From Achromobacter sp. (GTDB lineage: Bacteria > Pseudomonadota > Gammaproteobacteria > Burkholderiales > Burkholderiaceae_B): 15,314 nucleotides of DNA. The stretch's first letter is position 1; every line of letters starts with the position of its first letter. The notes under the pieces are model-generated. The model was not told the origin of the DNA, did no database searches, and saw only the letters and a program-made list of their open reading frames with translations. Location of the stretch: positions 6,031 to 21,344 of the forward strand of contig DMTA01000064.1 in assembly GCA_003454835.1 (NCBI GenBank), in the 5' to 3' direction. Below, in pieces: positions 5,559 through 12,787 of the stretch. A program made the translations under genes and the position numbers.

Positions 5559-6464
5559 TCAGTTGCGGGCTTCCGGCAGCGGGATGTACTCGGTCTCGTC
5601 ACCGGGCACGATCTGATCGAAGCGCGTGCGCTGCCAATCCTGCTTGGCCTGCTCGATGCGGTCCTTGCTGCTGGACACGAAGTTCCACCAGACGAAGCGC
5701 GGGCCGTCGAGCGGCTCGCCGCCCAGCACTGCGAACCGCGCAGCCGTCCTGGCGCGGATCTGCACCGGCTTGCCCGGGGCAAACACGACCAGGCGCCCGC
5801 TTTCGTAGGTCTGGCCATCGATTTCGACCTCGCCCCGCGCCAGGTAGGCCGCGCGCTCTTCATGTTCAGCCGGCAGCACCGTGGTGGCGCCGGCCTGCAG
5901 TTGCAGGTCGCCATAAAACAGGGGCGACAGCGTCTTGACCGACGACGTCTTGCCGAACAGCGAACCGGCCACGACCTGGGCGCGCACGCCCTCGCCTTCG
6001 ATCACCGGCTGCGCATCGAGCCCGTAGTGCGTGAACCCCGGATCGGTCTCTTCGTGCGCCTTGGGCAGCCCGACCCAGATCTGCAGGCCACAGAGGCGCT
6101 GCGGCGCAAGCCGGCTTTCCGGCGAGGAGCGTTCGGAATGGACGATCCCGCGGCCGGCCGTCATCCAGTTCACTTCGCCCGGCAGAATGGTCTGCGTGTG
6201 GCCCGCGCCGTCGCGGTGGACCATGGAGCCTTCGTACAGGTAGGTCACGGTGGACAGCCCGATATGCGGGTGCGGCCGCACGTCGATGCCGGCGCCAACG
6301 TCAAAGTCCGCCGGTCCCATCTGGTCCAGGAACACGAACGGACCCACGCTGCGGCGTTGCATGGAAGGAATGGCGCGGCGGACGGAAAACCCGCCCAAGT
6401 CGCTGGTGCGCGGCACCACAACGGTTTCGATCTGGCTTTCGCCGGCTTGGGACAGGGTCGACAT
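5559..6464 (-). CDS. Pirin family protein (bicupin), 301 residues
   Basis: This is a pirin-type protein with two cupin domains. The metal-binding set of the first cupin is visible: His65 and His67 in RPHPHIG, then His109 and Glu111 in GIVHSER, the same spacing as in characterised pirins. The segment RRAIPSMQRRSVGPFVFLDQMGP (about 29-51) is typical of the subgroup. Family members bind Fe or other metals; some show quercetin 2,3-dioxygenase activity, others act as redox-linked regulators. The start at 6464 is supported by GGAG 9 nt upstream; a longer frame to 6659 would run into the neighbouring pirin gene and carries no family sequence. It lies 103 bp downstream of the second pirin gene, with a terminator-like hairpin between, so it may have its own promoter. 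The protein is cytoplasmic, with no signal peptide. Confidence 0.93.
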   Translation of the reverse strand: MSTLSQAGESQIETVVVPRTSDLGGFSVRRAIPSMQRRSVGPFVFLDQMGPADFDVGAGIDVRPHPHIGLSTVTYLYEGSMVHRDGAGHTQTILPGEVNWMTAGRGIVHSERSSPESRLAPQRLCGLQIWVGLPKAHEETDPGFTHYGLDAQPVIEGEGVRAQVVAGSLFGKTSSVKTLSPLFYGDLQLQAGATTVLPAEHEERAAYLARGEVEIDGQTYESGRLVVFAPGKPVQIRARTAARFAVLGGEPLDGPRFVWWNFVSSSKDRIEQAKQDWQRTRFDQIVPGDETEYIPLPEARN

Positions 6465-6494
6465 GGTGCAATGCTCCGCAATAGGTAGGCCTGG

Positions 6495-6510
6495 GGCCAT
6501 CTTAATGGCC
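6495..6510 (-). other. Short hairpin upstream of the 301-residue pirin gene
   Basis: GGCCAT (6495-6500) and ATGGCC (6505-6510) pair perfectly around a 4-nt loop. The structure lies 30 bp upstream of the downstream pirin's start codon. It could be part of its 5' leader or an operator; nothing more can be said. Confidence 0.25.
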
Positions 6511-6529
6511 TCGCGGCCGGTATTGTGTG

Positions 6530-6558
6530 AAACCGGGCGGATTCCAGGATCCGCCCGG
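6530..6558 (-). terminator. Terminator-like hairpin after the 232-residue pirin gene
   Basis: On the minus strand CCGGGCGGAT (6558-6549) and ATCCGCCCGG (6542-6533) form a perfect 10-bp stem with a 6-nt loop, followed by TTT (6532-6530). It starts 9 bp after the stop codon of the upstream pirin gene. The short T-run makes termination efficiency uncertain. Confidence 0.6.
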
Positions 6559-6567
6559 GGGTTGGCG

Positions 6568-7266
6568 TCAGGCCAGGTCGAACACCAGCACTTCGGCGTC
6601 CTTGCCGCCCGACACCTCGACGCTGCCGGCGTCGGTGATCGCCACGGCGTCACCGGCATTCAGCGCAGCGCCGTTGACCGTCACGCTGCCACGGGCCACG
6701 TGGACCCAGGCGCGGCGGCCGGCAGCCAGGGGCAGCGAGGCCGACTCGTTGCCGTCGAACAGACCGGCGTACAGACGGGCGTCCTGATGGATCGTCATCG
6801 ACCCGTCAGCGCCGTCGCCCGTCACCAGGGCTTGCAGACGGCCGCGCTTTTGCTCATCGCTGAACGCGCGCTCTTCGTATTCCGGCGCGATGCCGGTCAC
6901 GTTCGGCTCGATCCAGATCTGCAGCATGTGCGTTTCGGCATCGGCCCGCGGGTTGAACTCGGAGTGCATCACGCCGCGGCCGGCGCTCATGCGCTGGACG
7001 TTGCCCGGCTGGATTTCCGAGCCGCTGCCCATGCTGTCCTTGTGGGCGATGGCGCCGTTCAGCACGTAGGTGATGATCTCCATGTCCCGGTGGCCGTGCG
7101 TGCCGAAGCCGCGGCCGGCCGCGATGCGGTCGTCATTGATGACGCGCAGCGCGCCGAAGCCCATGTGAGCCGGATCGTAGTAGTTGGCGAAGGAGAAGGT
7201 GTGGAACGAATCGAGCCATCCATGGTTGGCGTGACCCCGTTCGGCAGCGCGGCGGATCGTAAGCAT
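6568..7266 (-). CDS. Pirin family protein, YhhW-like (putative quercetin 2,3-dioxygenase)
   Basis: At 232 residues this matches the E. coli YhhW type of pirin. The metal ligands His57, His59 (GTHGHRDME), His101 and Glu103 (GVMHSEFN) fall at the numbering reported for YhhW, a quercetinase. The start MLTIRRA at 7266 is fixed by AGGAG 6 nt upstream; the longer frame to 7353 runs through the regulatory region. The substrate in the cell is unknown; quercetin-like flavonols or a general role against electrophiles are possible. The gene is divergent from a LysR gene across 181 bp, with a perfect palindrome near the LysR start and a related imperfect one next to its own ribosome binding site. This is the usual layout of a LysR regulator controlling its neighbour. 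A second, different pirin gene lies downstream. Confidence 0.94.
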   Translation of the reverse strand: MLTIRRAAERGHANHGWLDSFHTFSFANYYDPAHMGFGALRVINDDRIAAGRGFGTHGHRDMEIITYVLNGAIAHKDSMGSGSEIQPGNVQRMSAGRGVMHSEFNPRADAETHMLQIWIEPNVTGIAPEYEERAFSDEQKRGRLQALVTGDGADGSMTIHQDARLYAGLFDGNESASLPLAAGRRAWVHVARGSVTVNGAALNAGDAVAITDAGSVEVSGGKDAEVLVFDLA

Positions 7267-7279
7267 CTTGAACTCCTGT

Positions 7280-7293
7280 TTCAATAATATGAA
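7280..7293. promoter_or_regulatory. Imperfect palindrome TTCAATAATATGAA before the YhhW-like pirin gene
   Basis: TTCA and TGAA arms flank an A/T core immediately upstream of the pirin's AGGAG. It resembles, with one base less spacing, the perfect palindrome 131 bp away at 7411-7425. It may be a second, weaker LysR site. On the minus strand TATTAT inside it also looks like a -10 hexamer. Confidence 0.35.
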
Positions 7294-7410
7294 TGATTTG
7301 GGGGTGTATCCTGGCTGGCTTTCTGCCTCGCCGTTTGTCTGCATCCCCGGCATGAGTGGTATTCTGCGCGCCCTGCCGCTCGGTTTTGGCGCTATATTTT
7401 GATGACTTCG

Positions 7411-7425
7411 TTCAAATTATTTGAA
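7411..7425. promoter_or_regulatory. Perfect 15-bp palindrome with a LysR T-N11-A box
   Basis: TTCAAATTATTTGAA is a perfect inverted repeat (7-bp arms, 1-bp centre) and contains TCAAATTATTTGA, a canonical T-N11-A LysR motif. It lies 23 bp upstream of the LysR ATG and just downstream of a possible -10 (TATATT, 7393-7398), consistent with autorepression. It also covers the alternative TTG start at 7421, which argues for the ATG at 7448. Confidence 0.6.
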
Positions 7426-7447
7426 TGCCCAACCTCATCGCCCTGCC

Positions 7448-8359
7448 ATGCAGCCCATCACCCCTGAACTCCTTGTCCTCGTCGACGCGATCGCGCGCCA
7501 CGGCAGCTTTGCCAAGGCGGCGCGCGAACTGGGTAAGGTGCCCTCCGCAGTCACCTATTCCATTCGAAAGCTCGAAGACGGCCTGGACGTGCTGCTGTTC
7601 GACCGCTCGGGGCATCGTGCGCTGCTGACCCCGGCGGGCGAGGCGCTGCTCAAAGATGGAAGGCATCTGTTGCAGTCGCTGGACGAGCTGGCCAGCCGGG
7701 TCAAGCGCATCGCCACGGGATGGGAAGTGCAGCTGCGCATCGCCGTCAGCGCGGTGATTCCATGGCGGCCCATCTACGACCTGATCGACGAATTCCATGC
7801 GGTGGGCAGCGCCACGACGCTGCGCTTTTCCACCGAGGTGTTGAGCGGCAACTGGGATGCCTTGACGTCCGGCCGCGCCGACCTGGTGATCGGCGCGGGC
7901 GCGGCGGGCGAACCCACGGGCCCGTACCGCTCGCAGGCCATCGGCGTGATGCAGTTCGGATTTTGCGTGGCGGCGAATCACCCGCTGGCCTCGCTGCCGC
8001 AGCCGCTCAGCCGCGCGGACGTCACGCGCTATTGCGCCGTGGTGATTGCCGATACCTCGCGCAACCTGCCCGTGCAGTCGCGCGGCATTCTGTCGGAGCA
8101 GCCGACGCTGGTGATGCCGTCAATGCAGGCCAAGATCGACGCGCAGGTGCGCGGCCTGGGTTGCGGCTATCTGCCGCTGACGCTGGCTGCCCCTTACCTT
8201 GCGCAGGGGTTGCTGGTGGTGTGCGAAACGGATGAAGGCATGTCCCTGACGGAACACGTGGCGTACGCGTGGCGGGCGGAGCCGCCGGGCGAGGCCATGA
8301 AGTGGTGGCTGCAGAAACTGAAGTCGCCGCGCCTGTGCGAAAGCCTGCTCGGCATGTAG
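7448..8359 (+). CDS. LysR-type regulator divergent from the pirin genes
   Basis: This is a 303-residue LTTR. The HTH covers about residues 6-62 (LLVLVDAIARHGSFAKAARELGKVPSAVTYSIRKLEDGLDVLLFDRSGHRALLTPAG) and is followed by an effector domain. The PSAVTYSIRKLE recognition helix is typical of the YhjC/AllS-like pirin-linked group. I chose ATG 7448 over TTG 7421: the TTG is inside the palindrome, and neither site has a clear Shine-Dalgarno. The divergent arrangement with the YhhW-like pirin, and the T-N11-A palindrome between them, suggest it controls that pirin and itself. The ligand is unknown. Downstream it converges on ntrC across two tandem hairpins, so it is monocistronic. Confidence 0.92.
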   Translation: MQPITPELLVLVDAIARHGSFAKAARELGKVPSAVTYSIRKLEDGLDVLLFDRSGHRALLTPAGEALLKDGRHLLQSLDELASRVKRIATGWEVQLRIAVSAVIPWRPIYDLIDEFHAVGSATTLRFSTEVLSGNWDALTSGRADLVIGAGAAGEPTGPYRSQAIGVMQFGFCVAANHPLASLPQPLSRADVTRYCAVVIADTSRNLPVQSRGILSEQPTLVMPSMQAKIDAQVRGLGCGYLPLTLAAPYLAQGLLVVCETDEGMSLTEHVAYAWRAEPPGEAMKWWLQKLKSPRLCESLLGM

Positions 8360-8360
8360 G

Positions 8361-8391
8361 CCGGACCGAGCTCACATGCGCTCGGGTCCGG
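8361..8391. terminator. Hairpin 1 between convergent LysR and ntrC
   Basis: CCGGACCGAGC (8361-8371) pairs with GCTCGGGTCCGG (8380-8391) with one bulged base and an 8-nt loop. It begins directly after the LysR stop codon. No T-run is present. It is probably part of a bidirectional transcription end together with the adjoining hairpin. Confidence 0.5.
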
Positions 8392-8393
8392 AA

Positions 8394-8413
8394 CCGGCCC
8401 GCTGCCGGGCCGG
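8394..8413. terminator. Hairpin 2 between convergent LysR and ntrC
   Basis: CCGGCCCG (8394-8401) and CGGGCCGG (8406-8413) form a perfect 8-bp stem with a 4-nt loop, 11 bp downstream of the ntrC stop as read on the minus strand. No U-tract is present. It lies 2 bp from the preceding hairpin. Confidence 0.5.
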
Positions 8414-8424
8414 CGCCGGATTGG

Positions 8425-9930
8425 CTATTCGTCTTCGATGCCCAGCTCGCGCAGCTTGCGCGTGATGGTATTGCGGCCGATCCCCAGGCGCGATGCGGCT
8501 TCCACGCGGCGGCCGCGGCTGGCATCCAGCGCGCTTTGCAGCAGGATCTTCTCGAACTGGCGCGTCAGCGTCGCCATGACTGCCGGCTCACCGCGCTCCA
8601 GCCGGTATTGCGCATCGCGCAGCAGCGAATCCTGCCAGTTGCGCGGCGCGCCGTCTTCGGCCGGTTCCGCGGGGTGGGCGCCCGACTGCACCACCGTCCC
8701 CACGCCGGCCATCGGCATCGCGGGCCGCATGGGCGCGGCGCCGGATTGCGGCTGATGTTCCATGGCCCGGATCTCGGGCGGCAGGTCGATGCGGTCCACC
8801 GTCTGGCCCGGCGCCATCACCGTCAGCCAATGGCAGAAGTTCTCAAGCTGACGCACGTTGCCCGGGAAGTCGAACTTGGTCAGCACGGCCAGCGCCTCGG
8901 GCGTCAGCCGCTTGACGGGCACGCCCAGCGTGCGGGCGCTGGCGGTCAGGAAGTGCTGCGCCAACGCGGGGATGTCTTCGACCCGCTCGCGCAGCGGCGG
9001 CAGCCGCAGCCGGATCACGTTCAGGCGGTGAAACAGGTCTTCCCGGAACAGACCCTGCTCGACCCGCTGCTCCAGCGGCTGGTGCGTGGCGGCCACGATG
9101 CGCACGTCGACGCGCACAGGCTGCGCGCCGCCGACGCGGTAAAAGCTGCCCTCGGCCAGCACGCGCAACAGACGCGTCTGCAGCTCGATCGGCATGTCGC
9201 CGATTTCGTCCAGGAACAGCGTGCCGCCGTGCGCCTCTTCGAAGCGGCCGCGGCGCAGGTTGTTGGCGCCCGTGAATGCGCCGCGCTCGTGGCCAAACAG
9301 TTCGGCCTCCAGCAGGTCTCGAGGAATGGCCGCGGCGTTCAGCGCCACGAACGGTCCGCTGGCGCGCACCCCGTGGCCGTGCAGCGCGCGAGCTACGAGT
9401 TCCTTGCCGGTGCCGGACTCGCCGGTGATCAGGACGGTGACCTTGGACTGCGCCAGCCGGCCGATCGCGCGAAAGACTTCCTGCATCGCGGTGGACGACG
9501 ATTGCGTCATCATCCAGCGCTCGTTGTTCTGCGCGGCTTCGCCCTGCCCGTCCGGGCTTTCGGGCTGGGCCGATTCCTGCATGGCGCGCTGGATCAGCGC
9601 GACGGCCTCGTTCACGTCGAACGGCTTGGCCAGGTAATCGAACGCGCCGCCCTGGAAGGCGGAAACCGTGCTGTCCAGATCGGCAAAGGCGGTCATCACG
9701 ATGACCGGCAGACCGGGATGCCGTTCCTTCAGCTGGCGCAACAGCTCAAGGCCATTGCCGCCGGGCATGCGGATATCCGACACCAGCGCCACGGGCGTTT
9801 CTCGCGAAAGCGCCTCGAGCACGTCGGCCGATTGGGAAAAACTGCGGGTGGTGACGCCAGCGCGGGCCAGGGCCTTTTCGAGGACCCAGCGGATGGCCTG
9901 GTCGTCGTCGACGATCCATACGGGTTTCAT
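8425..9930 (-). CDS. ntrC: Nitrogen regulation response regulator NtrC (sigma-54 activator)
   Basis: This is a complete 501-residue NtrC. The receiver domain (1-120) has the acidic pocket DDD at 8-10, phospho-acceptor Asp52 and Lys102. The AAA+ domain has Walker A GESGTGKE at 170-177, the sigma-54 contact loop GAFTGA at 217-222 and Walker B LFLDEI at 238-243. A Pro/Ala-rich linker leads to a C-terminal Fis-type HTH (GIGRNTITRKLRELG). Phosphorylated NtrC oligomerises at distant sites and drives open-complex formation by sigma-54 polymerase at nitrogen-assimilation promoters, here visibly glnA. The ATG overlaps the ntrB stop in ATGA, and only a distant GGAG (11 nt) precedes it, so translation is probably coupled to ntrB. 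It is the last gene of the glnA-ntrB-ntrC block. Confidence 0.98.
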   Translation of the reverse strand: MKPVWIVDDDQAIRWVLEKALARAGVTTRSFSQSADVLEALSRETPVALVSDIRMPGGNGLELLRQLKERHPGLPVIVMTAFADLDSTVSAFQGGAFDYLAKPFDVNEAVALIQRAMQESAQPESPDGQGEAAQNNERWMMTQSSSTAMQEVFRAIGRLAQSKVTVLITGESGTGKELVARALHGHGVRASGPFVALNAAAIPRDLLEAELFGHERGAFTGANNLRRGRFEEAHGGTLFLDEIGDMPIELQTRLLRVLAEGSFYRVGGAQPVRVDVRIVAATHQPLEQRVEQGLFREDLFHRLNVIRLRLPPLRERVEDIPALAQHFLTASARTLGVPVKRLTPEALAVLTKFDFPGNVRQLENFCHWLTVMAPGQTVDRIDLPPEIRAMEHQPQSGAAPMRPAMPMAGVGTVVQSGAHPAEPAEDGAPRNWQDSLLRDAQYRLERGEPAVMATLTRQFEKILLQSALDASRGRRVEAASRLGIGRNTITRKLRELGIEDE

Positions 9931-10994
9931 CAGTTTGCGGGCTCCATCGGGAGGACCAGGCGAAACTCGGTGCGCCCCGGTCGGGATTCAAATTCGATGA
10001 TGCCGCCGTGCTGTTGCACGAAGTCCTGCGCCAGGCTCAAGCCCAGGCCGGTGCCGCCAGCCCTGGCCGTGACCAGCGGGTGGAAGATGCGGTCACGGAT
10101 GTGGTCCGGCACGCCCGGACCGTTGTCGATGATGGACAGCACAAGCGCCAGGCGGTGCTGCCGGTGCGCCAGCATGACCTGCCGCGCGACGCGGGTGCGC
10201 AACGTCACGACGCCGGGCTCGGTCTGCGGGCCTTGCGGCCGCGCCACCAGTTCCTGCGCGGCGTTGCGCGCCACGTTGAGCACGGCCTGCATCAGGCGGG
10301 CGGCGTCGCCCTTCAGGTCCGGCACCGAGGCGTCGTAGTCGCGCTGGATCGTGACGTCGTTGCGGAACTCGGCCTGGATCAGCGCGCAGACGCGCTCGCA
10401 GATTTCATGGATGTTCACCGGCCGCGCATTGAGCGGCACACGTTGCGGACCGCTCAGGCGGTCCACCAGCGCCTGCAGGCGGTCGGCTTCGGAAATGATG
10501 ACCTGGGTGTATTCGGCCAGGGCTGCACTGGGCAGCTCGGCTTCCAGCAGTTGCGCGGCGCCGCGCAGTCCGCCCAGGGGATTCTTGACTTCATGCGCCA
10601 GGTTGCGCAGCAGTTCGCGGTGGGCTTCGATCTCGTCCACCAGACGGTGATTGCGGTCGGCCAGCACGCGCTGCTCGATTTCGCGCGTCTCGATCAGCAC
10701 CGGCCAACGCTGGCCGGTCAGTCCCACGGTCGTCACGGCGACTTCCACGGATTCGGCGGCGCGACGCAACGAGGCCAGTTGCCTTACGTCGGCGTACCTG
10801 CCGCCCGCGGCGCGGTCGATGGATGACTGGATATTTTCGGGGTTGTCGAACAGGGTGGCGGCGGAATGCCCGCCCAGTTGCTTGCGCGAACGGCCGAACA
10901 GGTCCTCGGCGGCTGCGTTGGCGTATTCGATGTGGCCGCGCTCGTTGACCAGGAAAACTGATGTGGCTAGCAGATCGAGAGCTTCAACATTCAT
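9930..10994 (-). CDS. ntrB: Nitrogen regulation sensor histidine kinase NtrB
   Basis: This 354-residue soluble kinase has an N-terminal PAS domain (about 5-115), then a dimerisation/phosphotransfer domain with His134 in NLAHEVKNPLGG. A GHKL ATPase domain follows, with the N box LNVARNAAQE and G boxes DNGPGVP and GGTGLGLSLAQ. There are no membrane segments, as expected for NtrB, which responds to nitrogen status through the PII protein and phosphorylates or dephosphorylates NtrC. I prefer ATG 10994 to the in-frame TTG at 11000; neither has a strong ribosome binding site. The stop overlaps the ntrC start by one base. It lies 186 bp downstream of glnA with a hairpin in the gap, so it is likely expressed both by read-through from glnA and from a weak local promoter, as in enteric bacteria. 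Confidence 0.97.
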   Translation of the reverse strand: MNVEALDLLATSVFLVNERGHIEYANAAAEDLFGRSRKQLGGHSAATLFDNPENIQSSIDRAAGGRYADVRQLASLRRAAESVEVAVTTVGLTGQRWPVLIETREIEQRVLADRNHRLVDEIEAHRELLRNLAHEVKNPLGGLRGAAQLLEAELPSAALAEYTQVIISEADRLQALVDRLSGPQRVPLNARPVNIHEICERVCALIQAEFRNDVTIQRDYDASVPDLKGDAARLMQAVLNVARNAAQELVARPQGPQTEPGVVTLRTRVARQVMLAHRQHRLALVLSIIDNGPGVPDHIRDRIFHPLVTARAGGTGLGLSLAQDFVQQHGGIIEFESRPGRTEFRLVLPMEPAN

Positions 10995-11062
10995 TTTCAA
11001 CGTACCCGAATGGACAGGGGAAAGCGGAACGCGTCCGCGACGGGCGCGCCAACCCGGCGCCC

Positions 11063-11090
11063 TGCCCGCCGGCGCGGGGCCGGGCGGGCA
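11063..11090 (-). terminator. Hairpin in the glnA-ntrB intergenic region
   Basis: TGCCCGCC (11063-11070) and GGCGGGCA (11083-11090) form a perfect 8-bp stem with a 12-nt GC-rich loop. On the minus strand it lies about 90 nt after the glnA stop with no T-run following. It may attenuate transcription between glnA and ntrB, lowering kinase/regulator levels relative to glutamine synthetase. The rest of this 186-bp gap shows no gene. Confidence 0.4.
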
Positions 11091-11180
11091 ATTCGTCGGG
11101 CGGCTACCTGGTGGTGCGCGTGGTGTGGGCCTTGTTGCTGCCTACCTCATCGCGCTCCCCCCAGCCACGGCCTCAAACCA

Positions 11181-12593
11181 TCAGAGGCTGTAGTACATGT
11201 CGAATTCGACCGGGTGCGTCGTCATGCGCAGACGCGTCACATCGGCCATCTTCAGGTCGATGTAGGCGTTGAGCATGTCGTTGCTGAACACGCCGCCACG
11301 GGTCAGGAACTCGCGATCCTTGTCCAGGGATTCCAGCGCTTCTTCCAGCGAGGCGCAGACGGTCGGGATCTTCGCGTCTTCTTCCGGCGGCAGGTCGTAC
11401 AGGTTCTTGTCGGCCGGATCGCCCGGGTGGATCTTGTTCTGGACGCCGTCCAGGCCGGCCATCATCAGGGCCGAGAAAGCCAGGTACGGGTTGGCCAGGG
11501 GGTCCGGGAAGCGCGCTTCGACGCGGCGGCCCTTCGGGTTGCCGACGTACGGAATGCGGATCGAAGCCGAACGGTTGCGGGCCGAGTAGGCCAGCTTCAC
11601 GGGCGCTTCGAAGTGCGGGACGAGGCGCTTGTACGAGTTCGTGCCCGGGTTGGTGATGGCGTTCAGGGCCTTCGCGTGCTTGATGATGCCGCCGATGTAG
11701 TACAGGGCAAACTCGGACAGACCGGCGTAGCCGTTGCCCGCGAACAGGTTCTGGCCGTCCTTCCAGATGGACTGGTGGACGTGCATGCCGGAGCCGTTGT
11801 CGCCAACGATGGGCTTGGGCATGAACGTGGCGGTCTTGCCGTAGGCGTGGGCCACGTTGTGCACGACGTACTTGACGATCTGGGTCCAGTCGGCGCGCTG
11901 CACCAGGGTGCTGAACTTGGTGCCGATTTCGAGCTGGCCGGGGGCAGCCACTTCGTGGTGGTGCACTTCAACCGGCACGCCCATCTGTTCCATCAGCAGG
12001 CACATTTCCGAACGCATGTCCTGGAACGAGTCGACCGGCGGAACGGGGAAGTAGCCGCCCTTCACGCCCGGACGGTGGCCGGTGTTGCCGCCTTCGAACT
12101 CCAGGCCGGTGGACCACGGCGCTTCTTCGGACTTGATCTTGACGAACGTGCCCGACATGTCGGTGTTCCAGGTCACGCCGTCGAACACGAAGAATTCGGG
12201 TTCCGGACCGAAGTAGGCGGTGTCGCCCAGGCCGGAGGACTTCAGGTAGGCTTCGGCGCGCTTGGCCAGCGAGCGCGGGTCGCGGTCATAGCCCTTCAGG
12301 TCCGACGGTTCCACCACGTCGCACGACAGGATCAGCGTCGGCTCTTCGCGGAACGGATCCAGGTTGGCGGTGGCGCAGTCGGGGATGAGGAGCATGTCGG
12401 AGGCTTCAATGCCCTTCCAGCCCGGGATCGACGAACCGTCGAAAGCCTGCCCGCTTTCCAGCTTGTCTTCATCGATAGCGGTGGTGGGCACGGAAACGTG
12501 GTGCTCACGGCCAACCGTATCGGTAAAGCGGAAATCCACGAATTTCACTTCGTTATCGGCGATCTGTTTCAGGACGTCTTTCGGGCTTGCCAT
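11181..12593 (-). CDS. glnA: Type I glutamine synthetase GlnA
   Basis: This 470-residue enzyme ligates ammonia to glutamate using ATP in the cytoplasm and is the central step of nitrogen assimilation. Visible motifs are FDGSSIPGW at 51-59, the metal/glutamate segment EPEFFVFD at 131-138, the ATP region [10 protein letters not shown] at 266-275, and [20 protein letters not shown]. Tyr399 in NLYDLPPEE is the adenylylation site, so this is the GSI-beta form switched off by GlnE. The ATG at 12593 has GGAG 5 nt upstream; the open frame extending to 12761 crosses the promoter and is rejected. A sigma-54 promoter 60-76 bp upstream and NtrC boxes beyond it show nitrogen-limited induction. ntrB and ntrC follow, giving the classical feedback unit. 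Confidence 0.99.
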   Translation of the reverse strand: MASPKDVLKQIADNEVKFVDFRFTDTVGREHHVSVPTTAIDEDKLESGQAFDGSSIPGWKGIEASDMLLIPDCATANLDPFREEPTLILSCDVVEPSDLKGYDRDPRSLAKRAEAYLKSSGLGDTAYFGPEPEFFVFDGVTWNTDMSGTFVKIKSEEAPWSTGLEFEGGNTGHRPGVKGGYFPVPPVDSFQDMRSEMCLLMEQMGVPVEVHHHEVAAPGQLEIGTKFSTLVQRADWTQIVKYVVHNVAHAYGKTATFMPKPIVGDNGSGMHVHQSIWKDGQNLFAGNGYAGLSEFALYYIGGIIKHAKALNAITNPGTNSYKRLVPHFEAPVKLAYSARNRSASIRIPYVGNPKGRRVEARFPDPLANPYLAFSALMMAGLDGVQNKIHPGDPADKNLYDLPPEEDAKIPTVCASLEEALESLDKDREFLTRGGVFSNDMLNAYIDLKMADVTRLRMTTHPVEFDMYYSL

Positions 12594-12652
12594 GTCATCT
12601 CCATTAGATAAAAGGGTCGAGGGCTTTGCCCGTCGACTGGCATAAAAGAAGG

Positions 12653-12669
12653 AAGCAATAAGCGTGCCA
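12653..12669 (-). promoter_or_regulatory. Sigma-54 promoter of glnA
   Basis: Read on the minus strand, TGGCACGCTTATTGCTT has GG and GC exactly 10 bp apart and matches the -24/-12 consensus (TGGCAC, TTGCW) at essentially every conserved position. The expected start of transcription near 12643 gives a leader of about 50 nt. This is what an NtrC-activated glnA needs. Confidence 0.93.
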
Positions 12670-12720
12670 GGTTTAGCCCCGGTATTCCCGGGGGGAGGCA
12701 GGTCAATCTTGGGGAAATGT

Positions 12721-12737
12721 AGCACCACTATGGTGCA
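12721..12737. promoter_or_regulatory. NtrC binding site 1 of glnA
   Basis: On the minus strand TGCACCATAGTGGTGCT matches the NtrC consensus TGCACC-N5-GGTGCA at 11 of 12 positions. Its centre is about 86 bp upstream of the predicted glnA start, in the usual enhancer range. Confidence 0.88.
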
Positions 12738-12760
12738 AAAGGTGGGGCATGTCTGCCCCA
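12737..12760 (-). terminator. Probable terminator of the rdgB-hemW transcript
   Basis: On the minus strand TGGGGCA (12760-12754) and TGCCCCA (12749-12743) form a perfect 7-bp stem with a 4-nt loop, followed by CCTTTT (12742-12737). It begins 16 bp after the hemW stop codon. The T-run is short. The hairpin overlaps one half of NtrC site 2 and lies between the two enhancer boxes, so terminator and enhancer share DNA. Confidence 0.55.
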
Positions 12761-12770
12761 TCCTGGTGCT
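12754..12770. promoter_or_regulatory. NtrC binding site 2 of glnA
   Basis: TGCCCC-ATCCT-GGTGCT matches the NtrC consensus at 10 of 12 positions. Its centre is 33 bp (about three helical turns) from that of site 1. Paired sites with this phasing are the hallmark of the glnA enhancer in enteric bacteria. Confidence 0.68.
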
Positions 12771-12787
12771 TGCACCTTACAGGAACA
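12771..12787. promoter_or_regulatory. Possible third, weaker NtrC site overlapping the hemW stop
   Basis: TGCACC-TTACA-GGAACA has a perfect left half and a four-of-six right half, immediately adjoining site 2. It overlaps the last codons of hemW. It may be a low-affinity site or only a half-site. Confidence 0.3.

Noticed and set aside
6465..6659. N-terminal extension of the 301-residue pirin
   Set aside because: It would overlap the other pirin gene and cross the terminator hairpin. The extension has no pirin-like sequence, and GGAG precedes the ATG at 6464.
8269..10338. 689-codon plus-strand open frame
   Set aside because: It is antisense to ntrC and part of ntrB, both certain. No recognisable domain; its length follows from G/C-rich third positions.
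11095..11125. NtrC-like GCACC/GGT pattern upstream of ntrB
   Set aside because: On the minus strand the halves are separated by 4 bp, not 5, and the right half is degenerate. It is not convincing as a binding site.
11010..12611. 533-codon plus-strand open frame
   Set aside because: It is antisense to glnA across its full length, has no family motif and shows shadow composition.
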